Part shown: positions 1 to 8,503 of the stretch, piece by piece
Layout of the letters: each line of letters opens with the position of its first letter
Numbering within the stretch: the stretch's first letter is position 1
Assembly: GCA_964654535.1 (NCBI GenBank)
Contig: CAZZIZ010000021.1
Span: forward strand, 1-26,645
DNA from: CAZZIZ01 sp964654535
GTDB taxonomy: Bacteria; Bacteroidota; Bacteroidia; Chitinophagales; UBA2359
DNA length: 26,645 nt
Direction of reading: 5' to 3'
Position numbers and translations under genes: made by a program
Notes under the pieces: model-generated
Seen by the model: the letters and a program-made list of their open reading frames with translations, nothing else
The model's database searches: none
What the model was told of the DNA's origin: nothing

Positions 1-36
1 TAGTTAAGTTAACTTCTCATCTAGATTAAGCTTAGT

Positions 37-202
37 CCGCGTGAGGGATAGAGGCGTTTGTGGAGCTCCTGTTGCTGAAGACAAGAAGTACTCTTAGCTC
101 CTTAGAGCTAGAAGAGTACTTTGTCTGAAGCAGAACAGAGCGACCGCCGACAGCCCGACCCCGAACTTTTTGCGCAGCAAAAGAAGAGAGTGGGGCACGC
201 CC
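37..202 (-). repeat. Modular structured intergenic repeat, copy 1
   Basis: Read on the minus strand, it opens with GGGCGTGCCCC (202-192). A spacer with a 6-bp TTTTGC/GCAAAA hairpin follows, then CGGGGTCGGGCT (163-152), then a second variable stem, then the closing box CGCCTCTATCCCTCACGCGG (56-37). The second stem is 86-95 with 112-121 (10 bp) plus 96-100 with 105-109 (5 bp), giving a 4-nt loop and a 2-nt bulge. The same box order recurs at 15008, 17121 and 26535. The part between the middle box and the second stem is the most diverged of the copies. It lies 73 nt past the pdxA stop and beyond the pdxA terminator, in the pdxA orientation. Confidence 0.75.
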
Positions 203-222
203 AAATTATTTTTCTAATCAAC

Positions 223-255
223 ACAAAAAAAGTCCGACTCAAACGAATCGGACTT
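223..255 (-). terminator. Rho-independent terminator of pdxA
   Basis: An 8-bp perfect stem (230-237 with 248-255) with a 10-nt loop is followed, on the minus strand, by a run of seven T. It begins about 20 nt after the pdxA stop codon. Confidence 0.85.
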
Positions 256-275
256 GCTTGAATTACTTTCAAAGT

Positions 276-1349
276 TTACGCTCGAGAATCTTCCCGAGGT
301 ACATGATCTTTACGGCCCTTTTTCATTTCGTAGGCGTTCATATCGGTATAGCGTTCGCGGCTTTGCAAAATGTCTACCGCCGTGTAAACTGCTTGACGGA
401 AGGACTCTTCGGAGGCTATTCCTTTGCCCGCAATGTCGTAAGCTGTACCGTGATCTGGTGAGGTGCGCACTATCGGCAAACCCGCAGTATAGTTGACTCC
501 GTGGCCGAAGGTGAGCGCTTTAAAAGGGATCAATCCTTGGTCGTGGTACATGCCCAATATGCCGTCGAAACTTCTGTACGCACCCGAACCAAAAAATCCG
601 TCGGCAGCATATGGGCCAAAGACCATAATCTTATCGTCTTTGGCTTTCTTAACCGCTGGCATTACAATTTCTGCGTCTTCGTTTCCAATGATGCCTTCGT
701 CACCTGCATGCGGATTGACAGCTAAAACGGCGATGCGCGGAACTGGAATTAAAAAATCCTTTTTCAAGGAGTTATTCATAATGCGCAACTTGCTTAGGAT
801 TCCGTCGACACTTATGTTTTGTACAATGTTTTTTACCGGAACGTGGTTGGTTACCAATCCAACTTTCAGGTTTTCGCTGAGCAAAAACATAAGGCTTTCA
901 TCTGCACTTTGGCGCTTGGTAAAGAACTCGGTTTGTCCTGTAAAAGGATGCTCCTTTGTAGATAGATGTTTCTTGTTTATTGGCGCAGTTATGATGGCGT
1001 CTATTTTTCCTTGAGACACGTCGTAATTCACTGCCTCTAAGGCTTTCAGCGCGAAGGCGCCTGTTGCTTTATCTGGATTTCCTATGGTGATTTTTACTTC
1101 GTCTGTCCAACAATTCAGCACATTGAGTGCACGACTTCGGGCTTTTTCTGGACCGCTAATAACGTTGTACTGAACGTCGTCCAAGTTGAGCGCGTTCTTG
1201 TGATAAGACATAGCCTTAGACGAACCGTAAACAATGGGTGTGCATATATTGAGCATACGCTCATCGCTAAATGTTTTGAGCACTACTTCTATGCCTATGC
1301 CATTTACATCTCCTATGCTGATTCCAATTTTGGGTCTATTCTGACTCAT
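276..1349 (-). CDS. pdxA: 4-hydroxythreonine-4-phosphate dehydrogenase PdxA
   Basis: NAD-dependent oxidation of 4-phosphohydroxy-L-threonine in the DXP-dependent pyridoxal phosphate pathway; cytosolic homodimer. The 357-residue product has the family landmarks in order: SIGDVNGIG (11-19), TAPINK (121-126), TGQTEF (137-142), and three metal-binding histidines H169 (TNHVPV), H214 (NPHAGDEG) and H269 (MYHDQG). Their spacing matches H166/H211/H266 of the E. coli enzyme. FGHGVNYTAGLP and RTSPDHGTAYDIAG follow. It is slightly longer than the E. coli protein (about 329 residues), with a short charged C-terminal tail. The ATG lies inside the last codons of the upstream aminopeptidase (14-nt overlap), so the two are probably co-transcribed and translationally coupled. 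A terminator follows the stop. Confidence 0.95.
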   Translation of the reverse strand: MSQNRPKIGISIGDVNGIGIEVVLKTFSDERMLNICTPIVYGSSKAMSYHKNALNLDDVQYNVISGPEKARSRALNVLNCWTDEVKITIGNPDKATGAFALKALEAVNYDVSQGKIDAIITAPINKKHLSTKEHPFTGQTEFFTKRQSADESLMFLLSENLKVGLVTNHVPVKNIVQNISVDGILSKLRIMNNSLKKDFLIPVPRIAVLAVNPHAGDEGIIGNEDAEIVMPAVKKAKDDKIMVFGPYAADGFFGSGAYRSFDGILGMYHDQGLIPFKALTFGHGVNYTAGLPIVRTSPDHGTAYDIAGKGIASEESFRQAVYTAVDILQSRERYTDMNAYEMKKGRKDHVPREDSRA

Positions 1350-2784
1350 TGTTCGTTTTGTTTTTTATAAAATCGTAAAGCAATCTCACGGGAGAGCCTG
1401 AACCATTTTTGAGAACGTACCCTCTAGTACTTGTGCTCCAAGCTACAGGAGCAATATCTAAATGTATCCACGGGTAATCCGTGAAATGTTCGAGGAACTT
1501 GCCAGCCGTAATCATGCCCGCACTTGGTCCACCGATATTTTTGACGTCTGCAATATCACTTTTAAGCATGCCGCCATATTCTTTCCATAAGGGAAATTCT
1601 ACTAATCGCTCGTAAGTGTTGTCACCACTGCGTTTCAGCGCCCTTTTGGTTTTCTCTTTTGCAGTGCCCATCATGGCAATGCCAAAAGGTCCAACTGCTC
1701 TAGAAGCGCTTCCGGTTAGTGTTGCCAGGTCAATTACTAACTCGGGTTTGTATTTTTTTGCAAAGCTTAATGCGTCGGCTAAGAGCATGCGTCCTTCTGC
1801 ATCAGTGTTGAGTACTTCTACGGTTTTGCCTGAGTGCATTGTAATAACATCTCCCGGAACGTAAGCGTTGAGTCCAGGTCGGTTGTCGGTAGCTGGTACT
1901 AGAGCGATTACGTGGTAGGGTAGTTTGTTTTTAGCGATGGCGTACATCGCACCGATTACTGCACCGGCTCCACCCATATCGCATTTCATAAAGTCCATGC
2001 TGTTGGCTGTGGGTTTTAAGCTGAGTCCTCCAGTATCGTAAACCACACCTTTGCCGACTAAGATGATTGGTTTCTTGTTTTTAGCTTTTTTTGGTTTGTG
2101 TTCGAGAATGCTAAATGTTGGTGGATCAACACTTCCTAGATTTACAGCAATAAGACCGCCCATTTTGAGGGACTGAATTTTCTTTTTGTTGAAGACGGTA
2201 ACTTTGAAGCCTGCCACTTTGCCAGCTTTTTGAATCTCTTTGGCAATCTGCGGCGCCGTGAGATACATAAGAGGTTCGTTGACCAATGTTCTGGTTAGAT
2301 ACACACCCGCCACAATGTTGTTCAGTTCAGTAACTGCCGAGGCCTTAGCATCTCCACCTACTCGTAGCGTGGCGAGACTATTTTTTAGTTCTTTTTTCTC
2401 GGTACGGTATTTCAGAAACTGATAGTTTGCCAAGGCCATACCTTCTGCGCAGAGTAGGGTGGCGTTTTGGTATGGGGTTTTCTGATGTATAAATGCACTG
2501 TCTACATGCAGTTTATTTAAGGCATTGGTGAGCTCGGCACCCACCAATCTCGCGTTTTCCCTACTAATTTCGTCGATTTTGTCTAGGTCAAAGCAAGCGA
2601 CAAAAGTTATTTCTTTTGTCATAGGCACTAGGAAGCATCGGTTCTTCTTGGCGATTTGGTTCTTTACAAACTTGGCTTGATTCCCTTTGAAGGGTAGGTG
2701 CTTTTGCCAGCTTTTATTGTCACAGAGAAAGATTTGAGCATCTGATTTGCTCGGCTTTTTGGACAATTTTATGTTTAAACTCAT
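1336..2784 (-). CDS. M17 family leucyl aminopeptidase
   Basis: Cytosolic two-metal aminopeptidase that removes N-terminal residues from peptides. In the 482-residue product the C-terminal catalytic domain has GKGVVYDTGG (K245, D250), KCDMGGAG (D269) and the family signature NTDAEGRM (D328, E330, R332); the usual residue after GR is L. These are the five metal ligands and the catalytic Arg and Lys257 expected for M17. The N-terminal part (about 1-160) is the more variable macro-like domain. The open frame extends to 2946, but that longer start would run antisense through the first 86 nt of rsmA and add 54 residues without family character. ATG 2784 is chosen instead: it lies just downstream of a TACCTTTG -7 element and leaves a normal divergent promoter gap. 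The 3' end overlaps pdxA. Confidence 0.92.
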   Translation of the reverse strand: MSLNIKLSKKPSKSDAQIFLCDNKSWQKHLPFKGNQAKFVKNQIAKKNRCFLVPMTKEITFVACFDLDKIDEISRENARLVGAELTNALNKLHVDSAFIHQKTPYQNATLLCAEGMALANYQFLKYRTEKKELKNSLATLRVGGDAKASAVTELNNIVAGVYLTRTLVNEPLMYLTAPQIAKEIQKAGKVAGFKVTVFNKKKIQSLKMGGLIAVNLGSVDPPTFSILEHKPKKAKNKKPIILVGKGVVYDTGGLSLKPTANSMDFMKCDMGGAGAVIGAMYAIAKNKLPYHVIALVPATDNRPGLNAYVPGDVITMHSGKTVEVLNTDAEGRMLLADALSFAKKYKPELVIDLATLTGSASRAVGPFGIAMMGTAKEKTKRALKRSGDNTYERLVEFPLWKEYGGMLKSDIADVKNIGGPSAGMITAGKFLEHFTDYPWIHLDIAPVAWSTSTRGYVLKNGSGSPVRLLYDFIKNKTNNESE

Positions 2785-2810
2785 CGAAAATGTTATCTGA
2801 AAAATTCGTT

Positions 2811-2818
2811 CAAAGGTA
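2811..2818 (-). promoter_or_regulatory. Bacteroidota -7 element for the aminopeptidase-pdxA operon
   Basis: On the minus strand this reads TACCTTTG, matching the Bacteroidota TAnnTTTG -7 consensus, about 27 nt before the chosen ATG at 2784. No clear TTG -33 element was found at the expected spacing. Confidence 0.5.
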
Positions 2819-2831
2819 GCTTTTTCCAAGG

Positions 2832-2839
2832 TATATTTA
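2832..2839 (+). promoter_or_regulatory. Possible -7 element for rsmA
   Basis: TATATTTA differs from TAnnTTTG at the last base and lies 21 nt before the rsmA ATG. AGAGGGG at about 2850-2856 is a purine-rich, Shine-Dalgarno-like stretch, rare in this phylum. Weak on sequence alone; the divergent gap of 76 nt must hold both promoters. Confidence 0.3.
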
Positions 2840-2860
2840 GTCCGCACCAAGAGGGGCTTA

Positions 2861-3625
2861 ATGAAGGCTAAAAAAGCGCTGGGACAGCATTTTCTTAATG
2901 ATATGGAATTGGCAAGGCAGATTGTCGAAGCTCTATCCGTTGACACTAAAAATGTTTTAGAGGTGGGTCCTGGACCGGGCGTCTTAACTCAGTTTCTATA
3001 CGCCAGCCGCTCCGATTACAATATTAAATTGGTGGAGCTCGATAGTCGTTTTGCCAAGAGCTTGAAAACTGATTTTCCATACTTCGCAAATTCAATTGAA
3101 GAGGGCGATGTCTTGCAGCAAAACTGGACAGAGCTTTTCGAAAAGAATTTTCAAGTCATTGGCAATTTTCCATATAACATTTCTAGTCAGATAGTTTTTA
3201 AGATTATTGAAAATCACGAACGCGTTGATTTCATGGTAGGCATGTTTCAAAAGGAAATGGCACATCGAATTTGTAGTATACCGAGTAAAAAATCTTACGG
3301 CGTAATTTCGGTTTTAGCACAACTGTTTTATGAAACGAAGGTGCTTTTTGATCTCCCACCAAGTGCGTTTACTCCCCCTCCAAAAGTATTTTCTAGTGTC
3401 ATTGTTTTAAAGCGGAAGAAGGTGAAAATAGATGTTTCGTATAAGGCGATAAGACGTTTGGTAAAAATGGCATTTAGTCAACGAAGAAAAAAACTGAGCA
3501 ATGCGCTTAAAAATGAGCCAGTGACTGAAATGCCCGTATTTGTTGACTTTGCGGGGAAACGCGCTGAAGAATTGTCTGTAGACGACTTTGTTTTATTAAC
3601 CAAAGCGAACTTGAAAAATGACTAA
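2861..3625 (+). CDS. rsmA: 16S rRNA adenine-N6,N6 dimethyltransferase RsmA/KsgA
   Basis: SAM-dependent dimethylation of the two adjacent adenines in the 3'-terminal helix of 16S rRNA, a late step in 30S maturation. The 254-residue protein starts with the family N-terminus KKALGQHFLND, has SAM motif I EVGPGPGVLT (34-43), the acidic EGD (about 81-83) and the catalytic NFPYNI motif (102-107). The last is a variant of the usual NLPYNI. The C-terminal SQRRKKLSNAL is the typical rRNA-binding helical segment. Length is normal for the family. The end overlaps the next gene by 8 nt, so both are in one transcript. Confidence 0.95.
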   Translation: MKAKKALGQHFLNDMELARQIVEALSVDTKNVLEVGPGPGVLTQFLYASRSDYNIKLVELDSRFAKSLKTDFPYFANSIEEGDVLQQNWTELFEKNFQVIGNFPYNISSQIVFKIIENHERVDFMVGMFQKEMAHRICSIPSKKSYGVISVLAQLFYETKVLFDLPPSAFTPPPKVFSSVIVLKRKKVKIDVSYKAIRRLVKMAFSQRRKKLSNALKNEPVTEMPVFVDFAGKRAEELSVDDFVLLTKANLKND

Positions 3626-4553
3626 GGGAAAGGTTTTGATTATTGATGATATCCATCCTGTTTTGCGTGAGCAGTTGAAGGAAATGAACTATGAGGTAAC
3701 CCACAAAAAAGAGTTTACCCGAGAAGAGGTCAAGGAACTTATAGTTGATTGCGTTGGCCTGATTGTTAGAAGTCGATTGCAAATAGATAAAGATTTGTTG
3801 AGCTGCGCACCTGATCTAAAATTTATAGGTCGTACTGGTTCAGGAATGGAATTGATTGATACGGAATATGCGGCTGAACGAGGAATTGTTTGCATTAATT
3901 CTCCGGAAGGTAATCGTGACGCAGTTGCTGAACATGCTATTGGTATGATGTTAAGTTTAGTACATCATATTGATAAATCTAATCGAGAAATGCGAAATGG
4001 TAATTGGTTTCGGAAGGAGAATGTTGGCACTGAGCTTGGGCACAAAACTGTGGCGATATTGGGAATGGGTAATACGGGTACGGCTGTCGCGAAAAGAGTA
4101 CGCGCATTCGGTTGTAAGGTATTAGCCCATGACGCTTATAAAACCAATTTTAATTTAGAGAATGTTGAAGAAGTGGGTCTCGAAAGGATATTCGAGGAAG
4201 CTGAAGTAGTTAGTCTGCACTTTCCTCTTTACGAGGGTTCATATCATTACTGCAATGACGCATTTCTAGAAAAATTCGCGAATCCGATTGTCCTTATAAA
4301 CACGGCTCGAGGGCCGATTGCTGACCTTCGGTCTATGGCTAGGGCTCTGGAAAGTGGCAAAGTAATTGGCTTAGGGCTAGATGTTTTTGAAAATGAGCCT
4401 ACCGATTTAATGCCCGAAGAATATAGGAAATCTTTGGAGATTATTGCCCAACACGAACACAGTATTTTATCTCCGCACGTCGCCGGGCTGACCAACGAAT
4501 CGTACTACAAAGTGGCCTATTTTTTAGGTGAAAAAGTCCGCCGAATAACTTGA
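3618..4553 (+). CDS. D-2-hydroxyacid dehydrogenase, phosphoglycerate dehydrogenase-like
   Basis: NAD-dependent 2-hydroxyacid dehydrogenase of 311 residues. Seen: a Rossmann fingerprint GMGNTG (149-154), followed by a likely ribose-binding Asp at the end of the next strand (HDAYKT, D172). The catalytic triad is also visible: R231 (NTARGP), E260 (DVFENEP) and H287 (SPHVAG). There is no C-terminal ACT or ASB domain, so it is the short form. The N-terminal half (RTGSGMELID, NSPEGNRDAVAEHAIG) is closest to phosphoglycerate dehydrogenases, so an L-serine pathway role is possible, but substrate cannot be told from sequence. It overlaps rsmA by 8 nt, which suggests coupled expression rather than shared pathway. 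Confidence 0.88.
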   Translation: MTKGKVLIIDDIHPVLREQLKEMNYEVTHKKEFTREEVKELIVDCVGLIVRSRLQIDKDLLSCAPDLKFIGRTGSGMELIDTEYAAERGIVCINSPEGNRDAVAEHAIGMMLSLVHHIDKSNREMRNGNWFRKENVGTELGHKTVAILGMGNTGTAVAKRVRAFGCKVLAHDAYKTNFNLENVEEVGLERIFEEAEVVSLHFPLYEGSYHYCNDAFLEKFANPIVLINTARGPIADLRSMARALESGKVIGLGLDVFENEPTDLMPEEYRKSLEIIAQHEHSILSPHVAGLTNESYYKVAYFLGEKVRRIT

Positions 4554-4555
4554 GC

Positions 4556-4606
4556 GTCAGTTTACTGTAATTCTTTTGTCACAAAGAAAAACTGACTGGC
4601 ATTTTT
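4556..4606 (+). terminator. Probable terminator of the rsmA-dehydrogenase operon
   Basis: Two nested stems: 4556-4563 with 4589-4596 (8 bp, GTCAGTTT/AAACTGAC) and 4571-4576 with 4583-4588 (6 bp) closing a 6-nt loop. A 7-nt bulge is on the left arm, and TTTTT (4602-4606) comes 6 nt after the stem. The T run is slightly displaced, so efficiency is uncertain. Its end overlaps the -33 region of the next promoter. Confidence 0.5.
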
Positions 4607-4637
4607 GATACTGGGGTACCAAATTTGTCTATCTTTG
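4605..4637 (+). promoter_or_regulatory. Promoter of the TonB receptor / secreted protein / PorV-like operon
   Basis: TTG at 4605-4607 and TATCTTTG at 4630-4637 with 22 nt between them fit the Bacteroidota pattern of a TTG -33 box and TAnnTTTG -7 box. The predicted start is about 40 nt before the ATG at 4684. It is the best promoter match in the window and the only one I see for the 9.4-kb three-gene locus. Confidence 0.6.
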
Positions 4638-4683
4638 GTTACCACGTTTTCACAATCATGAGAACAGCATAACTCAAATAACT

Positions 4684-7600
4684 ATGAAAAGAATTCTACT
4701 GACTCTTGTAGGCATTGTATTGTCTATGGGTCTTTATGCTCAAACTGGTGAGATTCAAGGAAAAGTCGTTGATCCTGCAAATGGCGAGGGTTTACCTTTT
4801 GCTACCGTGACAATTACGGTGAATGGTAACCTAGTCGGTGCGCAGACAGACTTCGATGGACTTTACTCTATCAAACCAGTTCCCCCTGGCAACTACACAA
4901 TTACCGCGAAATACTTGGGTTACCAAACAACAGTGACCGAAGGAGTGGTTGTTAACCCTGACAAAATCACTTTCGCAGACCTAGAAATGGCTGAAGAGTC
5001 TACGGTACTGGAAACAGTGGTTGTAAAATCATATAAGGTTCCTTTGATTAAGCCAGATGAAACTTCTACTGGAGGAACAATGACCAAAGAGGATATCGAA
5101 AATCTCCCAACCAGAAATGTTCAATCAATAGCATCAACAACTGCTGGGGTTTACCAAGCGGATGAAGGGTCAGGTCTGAATGTAAAGGGATCGCGTGCAG
5201 AATCGACGGATTACTACATTGATGGTATCAAAGTTCGTGGCGGTACTGCCTTGCCAGCAACAGCAATCGAGCAGATCAATGTTGTGACAGGTGGTGTTCC
5301 TGCGAGATATGGAGATGCCACCGGAGGTATCATTAACATTACCACTAGAGGACCTTCGAATAAATTTGCTGGAGGATTGGAAGCTGTGACCTCTCAGTTT
5401 TTAGATCCCTACGGTTACAACTTATTTACTGGATCAATTTCAGGCCCTATTGCATATAAGAATAAGGGAACAGATACTCAGCGATCAATTTTAGGATTCT
5501 TTGTTGCAGGAGAATACTTATCTGAAGTAGACGATGATCCATCTTCTCTAGGTGTTTTTCAACTTAGGGAAGAGCGCTTGGATGATGTAGTTCAAAGTCC
5601 ACTTGTAGTTTCTCCTACGGGTCAGGGTTTTTTACCTGCAATCGAATTTTTGAGGGAAGAAGATTTTGAATTTGTAGATGCGAGATCAAATCTTGAGAAA
5701 ACTGAGATTAACGCAACTGGTAAAATTGACTTTCAACCAGTACCAAATCTGAACTTCACAATAGGAGGTAACTTTCATTACAAAACGGGAGGAGTAGCTG
5801 GAATCGCTGGCTTTATTCGTAACCACGAGCCATTTAACAGTGGACATTTTCCAGAGTTAACAGAAAACGATTATCGTGGTTTTGTGAGATTTACACAGCG
5901 TTTCGGTGGAAGACAAAATACAGATGCTAATGGTGAAGAAACCGCTTCTGCATTGCAGAATGCGTACTACAGCATACAGTTTGACTATACTAAGAGTTTG
6001 AGGTCTCAAAAAGATCCTGTTCACGGTGATAACCTATTTGACTATGGATTCGTTGGAAATTTTGGTCAGAGTCGTGAAGCGTTGTTTGCTCAAGAGGATG
6101 TAGAAGTTCAAACTGCCGATGGGAATACGGTATTTGTAAATGCTAGAGTATTTCAAGGCTTTGCTGCTAACGGAGTAACCTTTACTCCTGGTACTGCAAA
6201 CCCCGAATCAGTAGCTTGGAACAATCAGTTCTTCGATTTGGTTGACGAAGCTGGAATTGAGATTTCAAATGTCAATTTGATTCCGGGTGATAGGGGTTTG
6301 ATTAACGGATCTGGTTCTCAAACTTCGTACAATTTATATTTCGCACCAGGAACAAACTTCGACTTTAACAGTCAAGATGATCGAGATCAATATCGTCTAA
6401 CATTTAATGGTTCGGTAGATATTAAGAAGCCTGGCTCTTCGGAGCGTAACAAGCACGCCTTGGAGTTCGGATTAGAATACGAACAAAGAGTTGAGCGTTC
6501 TTATGATGTTTCATCTCCTTCATCGCTATGGGATAGAATGAGACAACTGGTAAGTCAGATCGGACCATCTGGAGATATTCAAAGAGATTTGAATAACCCT
6601 TTTGTTCTGATAAATGGACAACCGGTAAGTATTTTCGATTATGACGAAAGTGTCAATGGTCCTATTAGTCCTTTTGATACCATTACTTACAATTTCACAA
6701 GAGTAAACGAATCAACTTTCTTCGATAGAGCGTTGCGCGATAAATTTGGAATTGGTGATTTGGATTTCATCAACATTGATGATTTTAATCCTTCTGATTT
6801 CACTCTAGATATGTTCTCTCCTGACGACCTCTTTGGTGGAGGTAATCGTGACAACATTGTTAGATACAATGGCTTTGATTACTTAGGTAATAAATTGACA
6901 TCTGAACCTTCCTTTAATGATTTCTGGACGGAACGAGATGAAGAAACTGGTATCCTAACCAGACCAATGGGTTCGTTTAGACCGATATATACATCTGCAT
7001 TTGTACAAGATAAGTTCAGTTTCAAAGACATCATTTTTAGAGTTGGTGTTCGTGTTGATCGATTTGACGCAAACCAAAAAGTACTTAAAGATCCGTTCTC
7101 TTTGTACGGGGTCAGAACAGCCAGCGAGGTTACGAGTATTGCCGGTTCAGATGTTACGCATCCATCAACCATTGGAGATGACTTCGTGGTTTATGTAGAT
7201 GATGAGGTCAACCCGGGGACAATTAACGGATATAGAGATGGTTTAGACTGGTATGATGCGAATGGACGACTGGTAGCAGATCCTAGGATTTTGGCTGAAA
7301 GTGGTAACGTCTTACCATTTTTGTCTAACCCCTTGTCAGCGAATCCACAAAACGATGTGAAGGATCCAAATTTTGATCCCGATACTGCGTTCGAAGATTA
7401 TGATCCGCAGATTTCTGTAATGCCTCGTATTTCTTTTAGTTTTCCTATCAGTGACGAAGCATTGTTCTTCGCACACTATGATGTTTTAACACAACGCCCA
7501 CAAGGAAGAATTGTAGGAACGGCGCATGATTATTTCTTCTTTCAAGAAAGAGCAGTTGATAATGTCTTTAATAATCCAAACCTAAGACCAGAGCGTACAG

Positions 7601-8460
7601 TAGATTATCAATTTGGATTCCAACAAAAGCTTTCTAATTCATCAGCTCTGAAGTTAGCTGCATTCTATAGAGAGCTTAGAGATATGGTACAAGTAGTAAA
7701 CTTGGCTTTCGCTTATCCTTCTACTTACCGTTCTTTTGGTAACGTTGACTTTGGTACGGTTAAAGGATTCGAAGCCACATATGACTTAAGAAGAACGAAG
7801 AACTTAAGATTGTTGGCGAGTTATACTTTGCAATTTGCTGATGGTACTGGTTCTTCTGATGGATCTCAGATTAACTTGGTAAGCAACGGTCAGCCAAACT
7901 TGCGTTCTATTCAAGCACTTGATTTTGATGCGAGACACCTTATTAATATGCAATTAGATTATCGTTTTGGTTCTGGTAGAGATTATACCGGACCACGTAT
8001 AGGTGATAAGGATATTCTTTCTGAGTTTGGTGTGAACGCAACAATTAGAGCAAGATCAGGAACGCCTTTTACTAGTGTTAAGGATGCCACACCTTCTGCA
8101 CAGTTCGGTGTTGCAACTAGAACGACACTTGAAGGTCAAATTAATGGTTCAAGATTGCCTTGGAATTTTGATACGGATCTTCGTGTAGATAAATCGTTCT
8201 ATGTAGGAGCAAATAATTTAAGACTGAATGTATACTTGTCAATTCAAAACTTGTTTGATGCAAGAAACGTCCTTAATGTTTACTCCTTCACAGGAAGTCC
8301 TACGGATGATGGTTATTTAGCTTCAGCGGTTGGGGCTGAAGACGCAGAAGGGCGTTTGGATTCTGAAGCTTTTATTTATCAGTATGGTGTTAAGGTTGCA
8401 AACCCGAATAATTTCTCGAGACCTAGAACCATCAGAGCGGGACTAATCGTATCATTCTAA
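4684..8460 (+). CDS. TonB-dependent outer-membrane receptor with carboxypeptidase-regulatory-like N-domain
   Basis: A 1258-residue outer-membrane receptor. A signal peptide (about 1-20, cleavage after LYA) is followed by a carboxypeptidase-regulatory-like beta-sandwich (about 23-102: GEIQGKVVD, PFATVTI, TDFDGLYSI, PPGNYTI, KYLGYQ). After the ETVVVKS segment (110-116) comes the plug domain (about 130-222: MTKEDIENLPTRNVQSIA, NVKGSRAESTDYYIDGIKV, INVVTGGVPARYGDATGGIINIT). The rest is a 22-strand-type barrel with a terminal aromatic residue (GLIVSF). Transport is expected to depend on the TonB-ExbBD motor. No SusD-like lipoprotein lies next to it, so it is not a typical glycan SusCD pair. The gene downstream starts 43 nt later on the same strand and encodes a secreted T9SS-like protein. 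Substrate unknown. Confidence 0.92.
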   Translation: MKRILLTLVGIVLSMGLYAQTGEIQGKVVDPANGEGLPFATVTITVNGNLVGAQTDFDGLYSIKPVPPGNYTITAKYLGYQTTVTEGVVVNPDKITFADLEMAEESTVLETVVVKSYKVPLIKPDETSTGGTMTKEDIENLPTRNVQSIASTTAGVYQADEGSGLNVKGSRAESTDYYIDGIKVRGGTALPATAIEQINVVTGGVPARYGDATGGIINITTRGPSNKFAGGLEAVTSQFLDPYGYNLFTGSISGPIAYKNKGTDTQRSILGFFVAGEYLSEVDDDPSSLGVFQLREERLDDVVQSPLVVSPTGQGFLPAIEFLREEDFEFVDARSNLEKTEINATGKIDFQPVPNLNFTIGGNFHYKTGGVAGIAGFIRNHEPFNSGHFPELTENDYRGFVRFTQRFGGRQNTDANGEETASALQNAYYSIQFDYTKSLRSQKDPVHGDNLFDYGFVGNFGQSREALFAQEDVEVQTADGNTVFVNARVFQGFAANGVTFTPGTANPESVAWNNQFFDLVDEAGIEISNVNLIPGDRGLINGSGSQTSYNLYFAPGTNFDFNSQDDRDQYRLTFNGSVDIKKPGSSERNKHALEFGLEYEQRVERSYDVSSPSSLWDRMRQLVSQIGPSGDIQRDLNNPFVLINGQPVSIFDYDESVNGPISPFDTITYNFTRVNESTFFDRALRDKFGIGDLDFINIDDFNPSDFTLDMFSPDDLFGGGNRDNIVRYNGFDYLGNKLTSEPSFNDFWTERDEETGILTRPMGSFRPIYTSAFVQDKFSFKDIIFRVGVRVDRFDANQKVLKDPFSLYGVRTASEVTSIAGSDVTHPSTIGDDFVVYVDDEVNPGTINGYRDGLDWYDANGRLVADPRILAESGNVLPFLSNPLSANPQNDVKDPNFDPDTAFEDYDPQISVMPRISFSFPISDEALFFAHYDVLTQRPQGRIVGTAHDYFFFQERAVDNVFNNPNLRPERTVDYQFGFQQKLSNSSALKLAAFYRELRDMVQVVNLAFAYPSTYRSFGNVDFGTVKGFEATYDLRRTKNLRLLASYTLQFADGTGSSDGSQINLVSNGQPNLRSIQALDFDARHLINMQLDYRFGSGRDYTGPRIGDKDILSEFGVNATIRARSGTPFTSVKDATPSAQFGVATRTTLEGQINGSRLPWNFDTDLRVDKSFYVGANNLRLNVYLSIQNLFDARNVLNVYSFTGSPTDDGYLASAVGAEDAEGRLDSEAFIYQYGVKVANPNNFSRPRTIRAGLIVSF

Positions 8461-8503
8461 AAGTATAAATCTACTTTTTCACTCTAGTTTAAAAAATAGT
8501 TCT

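Noticed and set aside
493..1014. Open frame of 173 residues opposite pdxA
   Set aside because: Antisense shadow of a well-supported gene, with no motif of its own.
2785..2946. Longer start for the aminopeptidase
   Set aside because: It would overlap rsmA by 86 nt on the other strand and cover the -7 element; the added residues do not look like the family N-terminus.
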